64,000 bases of DNA, from NCBI RefSeq assembly GCF_014656415.1, contig NZ_BNCJ01000013.1, positions 1 to 64,000 on the forward strand, given 5' to 3'. Position numbers and translations under genes: made by a program. This DNA comes from Seohaeicola zhoushanensis (lineage in GTDB: Bacteria; Pseudomonadota; Alphaproteobacteria; Rhodobacterales; Rhodobacteraceae). Shown piece by piece: positions 25,921 to 34,253 of this stretch (positions are counted from its first letter, which is position 1; the number at the start of each line of letters is the position of its first letter). The notes under the pieces are model-generated. The model did not search any database. It was not told the DNA's origin and saw nothing but the letters and a program-made list of their open reading frames with translations.

Positions 25921-25946
25921 GCACACAGCACGCAACAAGAGATGGC

Positions 25947-25980
25947 GACGGGGGCCCGGTGGTGGCTCCCGTCCTTTTTT
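25947..25980 (+). terminator. Rho-independent terminator after the orphan DctP gene
   Basis: A 10-bp stem, GACGGGGGCC (25947-25956) with GGCTCCCGTC (25964-25973) including one G-U pair, has a 7-base loop and is followed by six T. It ends the DctP transcript, or attenuates read-through into the quinone oxidoreductase gene. Confidence 0.85.
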
Positions 25981-26004
25981 CCAGACCGTAACGGGGCCAG
26001 TAGC

Positions 26005-27021
26005 ATGGAAACGATGAACGCGATCCGCATCCACCGGAACGGCGGCGCAGAAGAAATGCAATGGGAGCAGGTGCCCAAACCAGTGCCAGGTCACGGGCAG
26101 GCGCTGGTGCGGCACACGGCCATCGGTGTCAACTTTTCCGATATCAACGTCCGGCGTGGCGGTTTCTATGCGAGCATCCTGTCCGACAGCGATCAACCAT
26201 TTCCGCTGATCCTGGGGAACGAGGCGGCGGGCGTGGTCGAGACCGTTGGCAAAGGCGTTACCGACGTCGCCCCCGGGGACCGTGTGGCCTATGCCGGTAT
26301 GCACGGGCAGTTCTTCGAGCAATCCGGCGCCTATTGCGAGTATCGTGCGGTGCCGCAGGACAGGCTTGTCCACATACCAGACGCGGTGTCGGACGAGCAG
26401 GCGGCGGCGATGTTGCTGAAGGGCAGTACAGCGTCGTTGATCGTCAATCGTCTGGCGACCCCCGGACCGGGCGACACCGTGCTAGTACATGCAGCCGCCT
26501 CGGGTGTGGGTTCGCTGCTGTGCCAATGGGCGCACCATCTTGGCGCGACTGTGATCGGCACGGCGGGTTCGCCTGAGAAGGCCGAGATCGGGCGGCAGAA
26601 CGGCTGCTCTCACGTGGTGCTTTACAACGACGTGGATTTTTCCGAGGCGGTTCGCGATCTCGTGCCGGAGGGGGTCAGCATCGTATATGACGGCGTTGGC
26701 GCGGCGACTTTCGAGAAATCCGTCGGTCTCATGGCGCCCTTCGGGAAGCTGGTGAACTACGGAAATGCCTCCGGCCCGGTTGCGCCGCTCAATATCCAGA
26801 CGCTGGCCATGCGCTCGCTTTCGGTGGCGCGCGCCGGCGTCACCGGCCATATCGGTGACGCGGTGGCGCTGCGGCGAACGGCAAGCGAGCTGGTCGGGTT
26901 ACTTGCCGAAGGGGCGCTGGTTCCGCGCATCGACTCGCGTTTTGCGCTGCGCGACGCGGTTCAGGCACATCAGTTGGCAGAGACGGCCAGGGCCGCCGGG
27001 TCGATCCTGCTGCTGCCCTGA
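26005..27021 (+). CDS. NADPH:quinone oxidoreductase-like MDR enzyme
   Basis: 338 aa from ATG 26005 (METMNAIRIHR); Met 26014 is an alternative, and no strong ribosome site is seen. It is a zinc-free medium-chain reductase: VNFSDINVRRGGFY, LILGNEAAGVVETVGKGV, and the nucleotide-binding VLVHAAASGVGSLLCQWA (about residues 149-166). It reduces quinones or conjugated enones with NADPH. It converges on the GntR gene with four bases between them. It lies 24 bp beyond a strong terminator, so its expression may be set separately from DctP. Confidence 0.88.
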   Translation: METMNAIRIHRNGGAEEMQWEQVPKPVPGHGQALVRHTAIGVNFSDINVRRGGFYASILSDSDQPFPLILGNEAAGVVETVGKGVTDVAPGDRVAYAGMHGQFFEQSGAYCEYRAVPQDRLVHIPDAVSDEQAAAMLLKGSTASLIVNRLATPGPGDTVLVHAAASGVGSLLCQWAHHLGATVIGTAGSPEKAEIGRQNGCSHVVLYNDVDFSEAVRDLVPEGVSIVYDGVGAATFEKSVGLMAPFGKLVNYGNASGPVAPLNIQTLAMRSLSVARAGVTGHIGDAVALRRTASELVGLLAEGALVPRIDSRFALRDAVQAHQLAETARAAGSILLLP

Positions 27022-27025
27022 CCCT

Positions 27026-27769
27026 TCAGGTCTTCAAAAGATGGGTGATGTCGCGCTGTGTCTCATAGCGCGACCCCAGATAGCAGAGCTTGCCCAGGTA
27101 GAGGATCTTGCCTTCGACATCCGTACAGATACGGGTAATCCGGGCCACGGGCGAGTGCAGCGCGCAGCCGAGGAGGAGGGACTCCTCCTCGTCCGACATG
27201 CCTACGGTGACTTTTTCCTTCCAGATCGCCACGAAATCGCGGCCGTAGTCGCTGACCAGGCGCGCCACCTTGATCCGCTGCTCGGCGCCCTCGGGGAACC
27301 TCTGATAGAGGCTTTGGGCGATAAAGTTATGCGAGACGGAATAGGCGGCGCCAGCGTCCATGTCGATCTTGTGGATATGCTGGTATTCGCCGGCCAGCTT
27401 GCCAAAGAAGGCATCGGCCCGGTCGGGAAGTCCCGGCTGGGACGAATAGATCCGGAGCTTGAAGTCGGGGGTGTCGCGTTCGACCGAACCGACCGAAAGG
27501 AAGACCGGCTGGTTCTTGAGCTCGTAGGTCACGGTGGTGCGTCTGCCGCGATGGCTGGAGAGCAGTCCTTCGGCCGAGAGCATCTGGATCGCCTGCCGCG
27601 CGGTAACTCGCGCCACGTCGTATTGCTTGGCCAGTTCCTCGAGCGTCGGAATCGGCTCGTTCTGCGCCCATTCTCCTGCCACGATCTTGCGGCGGAAGAT
27701 ATCCGCGAGTTGTGCGTAAAGGGTCACTGGACCGGACTTCAGGACCGCAGGTTGGCTCGAGTTCATCAA
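27026..27769 (-). CDS. GntR/HutC-family transcriptional regulator (UTRA domain)
   Basis: 247 aa. The winged HTH is at about residues 15-80 (LYAQLADIFRRKIVAGEW, LEELAKQYDVARVTARQAIQML, EGLLSSHRGRRTTV). The rest is a UTRA-type ligand domain ending in a dimer strand set. HutC-type regulators are usually repressors released by a pathway metabolite. It probably controls its own gene and perhaps the neighbouring quinone oxidoreductase or TRAP genes; the direct evidence is only proximity and the TCTATATAGA palindrome in its promoter. Confidence 0.9.
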   Translation of the reverse strand: MMNSSQPAVLKSGPVTLYAQLADIFRRKIVAGEWAQNEPIPTLEELAKQYDVARVTARQAIQMLSAEGLLSSHRGRRTTVTYELKNQPVFLSVGSVERDTPDFKLRIYSSQPGLPDRADAFFGKLAGEYQHIHKIDMDAGAAYSVSHNFIAQSLYQRFPEGAEQRIKVARLVSDYGRDFVAIWKEKVTVGMSDEEESLLLGCALHSPVARITRICTDVEGKILYLGKLCYLGSRYETQRDITHLLKT

Positions 27770-27805
27770 TTAACCAGTTCGCTCAATGGTTGTTCTACTG
27801 ATGGA

Positions 27806-27815
27806 TCTATATAGA
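27806..27815. promoter_or_regulatory. Palindrome in the GntR promoter region
   Basis: TCTATATAGA, a perfect 10-bp palindrome 37 bp upstream of the GntR start, flanked by GTTCTA and GAAC, giving a wider imperfect repeat. Its length and AT centre suit a GntR/HutC self-operator. The remaining AT-rich stretch to 28041 holds no gene that I can support. Confidence 0.45.
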
Positions 27816-28041
27816 ACTTTTGTGCGTTTCTCAACTGACGTTAGAGCGGGTAATACCAGTGAACCGACCTATTTGCCTATCTGAACGACACAATCCTAGC
27901 GATTGCAGAGCGTTCGTCCGTTCGCTGGCTGGAGGGCAACATGACTCTATTTTGGATAAAGCAGATATTTTTGACAGGCCCGGCACTCTTTTCCGGCAAA
28001 TGATTCCTTAACGTGACGGCGTGACGATGCATCGGGGACTT

Positions 28042-29250
28042 TCAGACTTTCGGCAATGCGCCGGCGGCGGCATAGTCAGCGACTTCTTCCGCGGTCAGGC
28101 CAAACTCGCGCAGGATTGCGGGGCCGTTTTCGCCCAGACGTGGCGCGACGGTGCGCGTCTTCATTGGAACATCGCCACCGAACAGCGGCCCCGGAATGGT
28201 CAGCGCCGCTCCGCCGGGCAGCTGCATCCGAGTCAGCGCGCCGGCGGTGACAAGTGACGGGTCTTCAAGAACTTCGGGCAACGTCTGCACCGGTGCTGAC
28301 GGTACGCCTTCGGCTTCGAGCGCGTCGCGGAGGGTGTCGCGGTCCCACTCGGCTGTCAGGACGGAAAGGCGGGCATTCATGAGGTCACGGTTCTGAACGC
28401 GTTCGGCCAGGGTGGGCCAGGGGCAGGCTTCGCCCCGCCCCCGATCCAGGACAGACCAGAGGCGCGCATAAAGCCGGTCGTTGCTGGCAGCCAGCAGGAT
28501 CGGACCAGTTTTGGTGTGAAACGTGCCATAGGGCACGAGCGAAAGATGACCGCTGCCGTAGCGCTGCGGGACGGCGCCGCCGAGGCTGTAAGAGGCAATC
28601 TGGAAATTCATCAGGTTGAGCGCCGAACGCAGAAGCGAAGGTTCCACATAGGCCCCCTGCCCCGTGGCATCGCGATGACGTAGCGCCGCGAGGATGCCCA
28701 CGACCGAGGCCATGCCGGTGGACAGGTCCAGCACGCTTGGGCCGCAGCGCACCGGTTCGCCATCGGCTTCGCCCGTCAGGCTCATGACGCCGGAATAGGC
28801 CTGCATCGTCGCCTCGTATCCGGGCAGGCGTTCGTTCCGCGTTTTCGTGGGATGGGCCCGCACCGAACAGTGGATCAGGCGGGAATTCGCGGTCTTGAGT
28901 GTCTCGCGGCCGAGTCCCAGACGATCCATGCCGCCATGACGGAAATTCTCGATCAGGACATCAGTTTCGGCGATCATGCGCAGCAGCAGATCGCGGCCGG
29001 CGGGTTTGCCGACATCGAGGGCGATACTGCGCTTGGAATGATTGAGCGCGGCGTTGGCGCCGGTGAAATCGCCGAAGACCGGGGGCCAACGGCGGGTTTC
29101 GTCCATTTGATCGGGGTGTTCTACATGAATGACATCGGCGCCCAGGTCGGCGAGGATGGCGCCAGCGAAGGGGCCAGCCAGAACGCGGCTGAGATCCAGC
29201 ACGCGGATACCCTGGCAGGGAAGCGCGGGGGCGGTGTGGTCGGTGCTCAT
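28042..29250 (-). CDS. Family III CoA-transferase (CaiB/BaiF)
   Basis: 402 aa. N-terminal GIRVLDLSRVLAGPFAGAILADLGADVIHVEHP and NHSKRSIALDVGKPAG are family marks. At the position of the usual catalytic Asp the sequence reads LPGYEATMQAYSG, with Glu in place of Asp. It is the last gene of the nine-gene minus operon starting at 37523, and its ATG overlaps the stop of the CitE-like gene (ATGA). Beside a CitE-type lyase it could load CoA onto a dicarboxylic acid such as a citramalate-like compound; this is inference. Confidence 0.88.
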   Translation of the reverse strand: MSTDHTAPALPCQGIRVLDLSRVLAGPFAGAILADLGADVIHVEHPDQMDETRRWPPVFGDFTGANAALNHSKRSIALDVGKPAGRDLLLRMIAETDVLIENFRHGGMDRLGLGRETLKTANSRLIHCSVRAHPTKTRNERLPGYEATMQAYSGVMSLTGEADGEPVRCGPSVLDLSTGMASVVGILAALRHRDATGQGAYVEPSLLRSALNLMNFQIASYSLGGAVPQRYGSGHLSLVPYGTFHTKTGPILLAASNDRLYARLWSVLDRGRGEACPWPTLAERVQNRDLMNARLSVLTAEWDRDTLRDALEAEGVPSAPVQTLPEVLEDPSLVTAGALTRMQLPGGAALTIPGPLFGGDVPMKTRTVAPRLGENGPAILREFGLTAEEVADYAAAGALPKV

Positions 29251-30089
29251 GGCGATCTGGTCCCGATGCGGTCTGCGGTCTCGACGATCCGGCGCGCCCG
29301 CCGGAGCATCGGCTCGTCGGTCATGTCGCCTTCGAAGAGGAAGGCTCCGCGGTCGGTGATAGCCGACAGCATCCGGCGGCTTCGGTCCAGCTCTTGCTGG
29401 GTCGGCCGAAAGGCGTTCCGCACGATTTCCGTTTGCGACGGGTGGATCATGTATTTGCCGACGAAGCCTAGCACCGCGGCCTCGTTCGCGTCGCGCTCCA
29501 GTATCTTGCCGCCGTCCGACATCTCGGCGGTGACCGTGTCGTAGGCCGGCACGCGCGCCGCGCCGGCCGCCAGCAGGATCTGGTTGCGCGCCTGTGTCAG
29601 GATCGGCAGCAGCGCACCGGACGGGTCTCGCACAGCGCGCATGCCCAGGTCGGCGACAAGGTCGTAGGGACCCCAGGAGACTGCCCCGACCGCGTCGTGG
29701 CGCAGGAGTTGCGGCAGCGTCTGAAGGCCGGCGGCGGATTCCACCGTGATCGTCAGGCTGACCGATTTGCCGATGGCCGCGACGACCTGGTCGATCTGGC
29801 TGGTCGTCTCGGTCTTGGCCATCAGGATCGAGCGCGCTCCGGCTGCGGCGAGGGCCTTCAGGTCGGCCTGGCCACGCTCGGTCGCGGGGTCGTTGATGCG
29901 GACAATGACAGTCCTGTCCCCGCCCGCGATGTGGGCGCAGACAGCATCACGGGCCGCGTCCTTGGAAGCGGGCATGACCCCGTCCTCCAGATCCAGCACG
30001 GCGGTATCGGCAGCTGCGGCGGCCTTGGCAAACCGCTCGGGCCGATCGCCCGGACAGAACAGGATGGAGGGTCCGTAAAGGGGTGTCAT
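29247..30089 (-). CDS. CitE/HpcH-type CoA-ester lyase
   Basis: 280 aa; the ATG at 30089 is preferred to an adjacent GTG because AAGGA is then seven bases away. CitE-family motifs: SILFCPGDRPERFAKA, VLDLEDGVMPASKDAAR (about residues 31-47), ITVESAAGLQTLP with the metal-binding Glu, and YMIHPSQTEIV. Such enzymes cleave malyl-, citramalyl- or related hydroxyacyl-CoA to acetyl-CoA plus a keto acid. With CoA-transferases on both sides and HMG-CoA lyase upstream it fits terminal cleavage of a methyl-branched dicarboxylic acid. Confidence 0.9.
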   Translation of the reverse strand: MTPLYGPSILFCPGDRPERFAKAAAAADTAVLDLEDGVMPASKDAARDAVCAHIAGGDRTVIVRINDPATERGQADLKALAAAGARSILMAKTETTSQIDQVVAAIGKSVSLTITVESAAGLQTLPQLLRHDAVGAVSWGPYDLVADLGMRAVRDPSGALLPILTQARNQILLAAGAARVPAYDTVTAEMSDGGKILERDANEAAVLGFVGKYMIHPSQTEIVRNAFRPTQQELDRSRRMLSAITDRGAFLFEGDMTDEPMLRRARRIVETADRIGTRSP

Positions 30090-30101
30090 CACGCTGTCCT
30101 T

Positions 30102-31349
30102 TCAGAAATCCGCCGCGGCGCGCATCAGATCCTCGCGGTGATCGGGGTGAGCAATCGCCGCCAGCGCTTCGGCCCGTTCACGCATCGTCTTGCCGCGCAG
30201 ATCGGCCGAGCCGAATTCGCTCACGACGACCTGAACCAGCGTGCGCTGAGCCGTAACTGGTCCGGGAGGCAGCTGTTTCACGATGCGACTGGCGCCCTTC
30301 TTGGTGGTCGCGCGCAGGGCGATGACCGACAGGTTGCCGTCGAACATCGCGCCGATGGCGAAATCCGAACTGCCGCCTGTCGAGCCGACCTGTCGCCCGC
30401 CGAGCGTCTCGGCGTTCGTCTGTCCGTAGAGGTCGATTTCGAGAACCGAGTTCACCGAGACGAAGTTCTCGACCCTGGCAAGGGCATTGGGCGTGTGCGT
30501 CTCGAATGCGCTTGCCATCCGAAGGTCCTTTCGCCCATCGGCCCAGCGGTAGAGGTCTTCCGTGCCGAGGATTTCGCCGATGATGCAGCATGGCCCATCC
30601 TGTCGGCAGGCACCGCTTTCGATCAGGCCGATGCCGGGATCGGAGAGCTGTGAATAGATGGTGAGGTGCTTGCGGTTCAGGGTCTGCAGTTCGGCCAGCA
30701 TCGCGCCGGGGATCCCGCCGATACCGAATTGCAGGGTCGCACCGTCGGGGACGTGTTTCGCGGCATTCAGGGCAACCTGCCTGTCAATGTCGTCGCCGTC
30801 GCGGTGGGGAAAGGGGATCAGCGGATGATCTGTCCGAACGAGGATATCGAGCTCGGATTCATGCACCAGCGCGCTGCCGAAGGTGCGCGGCATCCTGGGA
30901 TTGACCTCGGCCACGACCAGCTTTGCGCTGCGCAACATTGGCAGTTGCTGGCCGACGTGGATCCCGAGGCTGTGATAGCCCTGCGCATCCGCTTCCGAAA
31001 CCTGGACAAAGGCCACGTCGATATGCGCGGCGGCCAGCATCCGGGCGGTCTGGGTCCAGTTCAGCGGCAGATAGTCCGCCCGCAGGTCACGCGCCGAACA
31101 GCTGAGCAGCGTGCCGGGCATGAACCACGTCCTCAGACGGAATGCGCCGGCATTCGGGCCGGTCAGGAAATCGTATCCCGTCAGCAGCATGCCGGTGAGG
31201 ATCGTCACATCGCGAAGCTCACCGCCCCGTGCCCAGAGCGCGGTTGTCAGGTCGGTCGGCTCGGCGCCGATACAGCCCAGACCGACCGTCATGCCGGATT
31301 TGACCACGGCGACGGCATCCTCGGCGGTGCGACACTTCGACCCGGTCAT
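30102..31349 (-). CDS. Acetyl-CoA hydrolase / 4-hydroxybutyrate CoA-transferase family protein
   Basis: 415 aa. ATG 31349 overlaps the HMG-CoA lyase stop (ATGA); the open frame upstream is a shadow. Family motifs: VPDGATLQFGIGGIPGAML, LTIYSQLSDPGIGLIESGAC, and VGSTGGSSDFAIGAMF toward the C-terminus. Members move CoA between acetyl- or succinyl-CoA and short hydroxy or dicarboxylic acids; the itaconate CoA-transferase of Pseudomonas belongs to this broad group. It is adjacent to a CitE-type lyase, the same pairing as in itaconate breakdown. The substrate is not established. Confidence 0.87.
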   Translation of the reverse strand: MTGSKCRTAEDAVAVVKSGMTVGLGCIGAEPTDLTTALWARGGELRDVTILTGMLLTGYDFLTGPNAGAFRLRTWFMPGTLLSCSARDLRADYLPLNWTQTARMLAAAHIDVAFVQVSEADAQGYHSLGIHVGQQLPMLRSAKLVVAEVNPRMPRTFGSALVHESELDILVRTDHPLIPFPHRDGDDIDRQVALNAAKHVPDGATLQFGIGGIPGAMLAELQTLNRKHLTIYSQLSDPGIGLIESGACRQDGPCCIIGEILGTEDLYRWADGRKDLRMASAFETHTPNALARVENFVSVNSVLEIDLYGQTNAETLGGRQVGSTGGSSDFAIGAMFDGNLSVIALRATTKKGASRIVKQLPPGPVTAQRTLVQVVVSEFGSADLRGKTMRERAEALAAIAHPDHREDLMRAAADF

Positions 31350-32314
31350 TGGGCCACCTCCGCCGTCGCGCGGGCGCGGAACCGCTTGAGCGATCCGGCC
31401 TTCATGATGCGTCCGGGCAAGGGATGGCCAACAATCTGTTCCGCCAGCGTGGCGACCGAGATGGCCTGTTCGAGATCGACGCCGGTGTCGACGCCCATCT
31501 CTTCGCAAAGAAACACCAGTTCCTCGGTGGCGATATTGCCCGCCGCCGCGCGGTTTCCCGCGAAGGGACAGCCGCCGAGACCGCCGATGGAGCTGTCGAA
31601 GCGGGACACGCCAAGGTCCAGCCCTGCGGCCGCATTGGCGATGCCGAGGCCGCGGGTGTCGTGCAGGTGAAGCGCGATCGGCAGGTCCGGCCACCGGTCG
31701 CGCGCCGCGCCAATGACGCGGCGCACAAGGGTGGGGTTTGCGGCGCCGATTGTGTCGCAGAGGCAGATTTCGGACGGTTTCTGCCCCAGATCGGCAAGGC
31801 CTGAAATCAGGCGTTCGACGGCCGCCAGAACCTTGTCGACCGGCACGGAGCCTTCGTAATTGCAGCCGAAGGCAGTGAAGATGTAGAGCGGGCTGCGTCC
31901 CAGTCCGGCCTCGTCATAAAGCCCGCGCATCGCCATCTGTTCGGCCAGGGACCGATCGGGCGTCCGGTTGTTGTTCTTCAGCAGGAAGGTGTCAGATGCG
32001 CTGGCGAACAGGACCGGACGCAGGGTGAAGCTGGTGGCCTGCGCCCGCCGGAAGCCGCTGTCATTCAGCCAGAGCGCGCCGTATTCGACACCTAGCTTCT
32101 GGTCGATCCCCTCGGCGATCCGTTCGGCATCGGCCATCTGGGGCAGCAGTTTCGGACTGACGAAGGACGCACAGGTGATGTGGCGCAGGCCCGTTTCGGC
32201 GAGCGCCTCGATCAGGCGGATCTTGTCGCGGGTCGCAATACCGGGCGGTTCGCTTTGAAAGCCTTCGCGCGGGCCTTCCTCGATGATTTCAACCCGTTCC
32301 GGCAGATCCGTCAT
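31346..32314 (-). CDS. HMG-CoA lyase family enzyme (PREGFQ variant)
   Basis: 322 aa. A DRE-TIM lyase: the N-terminal EEGPREGFQ replaces the canonical VGPRDGLQ, so the metal-binding Asp is Glu. HLHDTRGLGIANAAAG holds the metal His residues, and GGLGGCPFAGNRAAAGNIATEELVF corresponds to the catalytic-Cys loop. Classical members cleave 3-hydroxy-3-methylglutaryl-CoA to acetoacetate and acetyl-CoA. The Asp-to-Glu change suggests a subfamily with altered substrate. It is translationally coupled to the CoA-transferase downstream and is one of two HMGL-type genes here. Confidence 0.87.
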   Translation of the reverse strand: MTDLPERVEIIEEGPREGFQSEPPGIATRDKIRLIEALAETGLRHITCASFVSPKLLPQMADAERIAEGIDQKLGVEYGALWLNDSGFRRAQATSFTLRPVLFASASDTFLLKNNNRTPDRSLAEQMAMRGLYDEAGLGRSPLYIFTAFGCNYEGSVPVDKVLAAVERLISGLADLGQKPSEICLCDTIGAANPTLVRRVIGAARDRWPDLPIALHLHDTRGLGIANAAAGLDLGVSRFDSSIGGLGGCPFAGNRAAAGNIATEELVFLCEEMGVDTGVDLEQAISVATLAEQIVGHPLPGRIMKAGSLKRFRARATAEVAQ

Positions 32315-32333
32315 TGTCTTGGCTCCCCTGGTG

Positions 32334-33113
32334 TCACTTGCCCGGCCAGACCGGCTTGCGCTTTTCGTTGAAAGCCGCGAGGCCTTCCTTTGCGTCCTGG
32401 GTCATGCCGAACATGCCGATCTGCGATTCCATGAAGGTCAGAGCCTGATCCATCGACATGTCGCGTGTGGCGCGCAAAGCGTATTTGCCGCGCCGGATCG
32501 CTGTCGGCGACTTGTCGACGATCCGGCCCAGCAGCCAATTGGTCTTTTCGTCCAGTTCGCCGGCGGGGACGACATAGTTGATCAGCCCGATGTCGCAGGC
32601 CTCCTCTGCGGTGATCGGCTCGCCCGTATATGTCATCTCCTCGAACTTGCGCGGCGGAATCAGTCGTTCCAGCAGGGCGGCCACCTGGGCCGGGAACATC
32701 CCGATCTTGACCTCTGGCAGTCCGAACAGGGCCTTCTCGGTCGCGACGGCCATGTCGCACATCGCCAGCAGACCCATGCCGCCCGCCAGGCAGTGGCCAT
32801 TCACCCGCGCCACGATTGGCACATCGCAGGATTTGGCAACCCGCAGCAGCCCGGCGAAGGCGGTGCGCGGTTCAGCGGGATCGAAGCCGAAGGTATCTGC
32901 GCCGGGCTTCAGATCGCCGCCGGCGCAGAACGCCTTTTCGCCCGCCGCGGTCACCAGAACCACGCGGATGTCGCGATTGGGGATATTCTCCTCCAACGCG
33001 ATGCGCATCGCGATCATGATCTCCTCGTTCAAGGCGTTGCGGCGTTCTTCGCGGTTGATCGTCAGTCTCAGAACATGGTCCTGCCGTTCGATCAGCAGAT
33101 CGGTATAACTCAT
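32334..33113 (-). CDS. Enoyl-CoA hydratase/isomerase
   Basis: 259 aa. Crotonase motifs: TAAGEKAFCAGGDLKPGADTF (about residues 51-71) and RVNGHCLAGGMGLLAMCDMAVA (about 104-125), with FGLPEVKIGMFP supplying the second catalytic Glu position. It hydrates the enoyl-CoA made by the ACAD of the same operon. Its start overlaps the racemase stop by four bases. The product would be a 3-hydroxyacyl-CoA, the type of substrate used by the next gene, the HMG-CoA lyase-like enzyme. Confidence 0.92.
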   Translation of the reverse strand: MSYTDLLIERQDHVLRLTINREERRNALNEEIMIAMRIALEENIPNRDIRVVLVTAAGEKAFCAGGDLKPGADTFGFDPAEPRTAFAGLLRVAKSCDVPIVARVNGHCLAGGMGLLAMCDMAVATEKALFGLPEVKIGMFPAQVAALLERLIPPRKFEEMTYTGEPITAEEACDIGLINYVVPAGELDEKTNWLLGRIVDKSPTAIRRGKYALRATRDMSMDQALTFMESQIGMFGMTQDAKEGLAAFNEKRKPVWPGK

Positions 33114-34240
33114 TTCGAACCCTTCCTTTCAGTGGCGCCGGCGCTGCGCGCGCGCCAGTCTGCGATGATCTCTGCGACCGGGATTTCGCTGTTCCTGTCC
33201 TCTCGCAGAGACCTGCCGTCCATCGAGGCAAGGCGTGGGGCGAGCGCCGGGATCCAGGCGCCGCCCTCTGCGCAGTGAAAGCTGTTGCGGGCCCTGGCAT
33301 GGGGATGTGCGACCGCTTCGTCGAGGTCGAGCACCGGGGTCAGGCAGGCGTCCTTGTCACGGGCACGTGCGACCCAGTCGTCCCGCGTGCGTGTCAGGAA
33401 CGTTTCAGCGAAGATGCGGCGTCCTTCCGGCCAGCGGGCCTGGTCAGACTGCGGCGGCAGGTCTCCTTCCGTCAGGCCAAGCACCGCCAGCAGAGATTTA
33501 TAGAACTTGGGCTCAATCGCCCCGACGGCGACGTGGTGGCCGTCAGCGCAGACGTAGGTGTCGTAGAAGAACGCCCCGCCGTCGAGCAGGTTGGTGCCCG
33601 GCGGGCCAAGCTGGTCCTGTCCGTGCAAGGCGAATTGCTTGCTCATCATGATGGCGGCACCGTCGATCATGGCGGCGTCGATCACCTCGCCCTGCCCTGT
33701 CGCCCGTGCGCGCCAGAGTGCGGTCATCAGTCCAAACAGCATGGTCATCGTGCCGCCACCGTAGTCCCCGATCAGATTGAGCGGGACCACCGGGCGTTCG
33801 CCTGGGCGGGTGATGCGGCCTAACACACCGGACAAGGCGATGTAGTTTATGTCATGCCCCGCCTCACGGGCCAGCGGACCGTCCTGACCCCAGCCGGTCA
33901 TCCGGCAATAGACAAGTGCAGGCGCGCGGGCGTGGCAGTCGGCCGATCCCAGCCCGAGCCGCTCCATCGTGCCGGGCCGGAATCCTTCGAGCAGCGCGTC
34001 GGCGCCGGACACCAGGTCGAGACAGGCGGCGCGCCCCTCCGGCGATTTCAAATCGAGTCGGACAACGCGCCGCGACCGCACCGCGACGTCGGTGTCCGGT
34101 TCCTTCTGGATTCGGACGACATCGGCGCCGAACCCGGCCAGCAGCGTTCCGGCCAGCGGCAACGGGCCAAGCGCGGCCATCTCGAGGATGCGCAGGCCCG
34201 CAAGGGGCCGGTCGTGCGGTATGTCGGCTCCTGTCTCCAT
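33110..34240 (-). CDS. Alpha-methylacyl-CoA racemase-like (family III CoA-transferase fold)
   Basis: 376 aa. It carries the racemase hallmark AGHDINYIALSGVL (about residues 129-142), where His and Asp form the catalytic pair of AMACR/Mcr, rather than the transferase pattern. N-terminal LAGLRILEMAALGPLPLAGTLLAGFGADVVRIQ agrees. It epimerises the 2-methyl carbon of (2R)-methylacyl-CoA so that (S)-specific ACADs can act. This points strongly to a methyl-branched substrate. It lies directly between the ACAD and the enoyl-CoA hydratase genes, with an overlap to the latter. Confidence 0.9.
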   Translation of the reverse strand: METGADIPHDRPLAGLRILEMAALGPLPLAGTLLAGFGADVVRIQKEPDTDVAVRSRRVVRLDLKSPEGRAACLDLVSGADALLEGFRPGTMERLGLGSADCHARAPALVYCRMTGWGQDGPLAREAGHDINYIALSGVLGRITRPGERPVVPLNLIGDYGGGTMTMLFGLMTALWRARATGQGEVIDAAMIDGAAIMMSKQFALHGQDQLGPPGTNLLDGGAFFYDTYVCADGHHVAVGAIEPKFYKSLLAVLGLTEGDLPPQSDQARWPEGRRIFAETFLTRTRDDWVARARDKDACLTPVLDLDEAVAHPHARARNSFHCAEGGAWIPALAPRLASMDGRSLREDRNSEIPVAEIIADWRARSAGATERKGSK

Positions 34241-34253
34241 CGTCCGGGCAGGC

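Noticed and set aside
27820-28011. Possible 63-codon plus-strand gene upstream of GntR
   Set aside because: AT-rich intergenic sequence, no family features, and it begins next to the putative GntR operator.
31350-31694. N-terminal extension of the CoA-transferase at 30102
   Set aside because: Shadow of the HMG-CoA lyase gene; the ATGA overlap at 31346-31349 gives the natural start.
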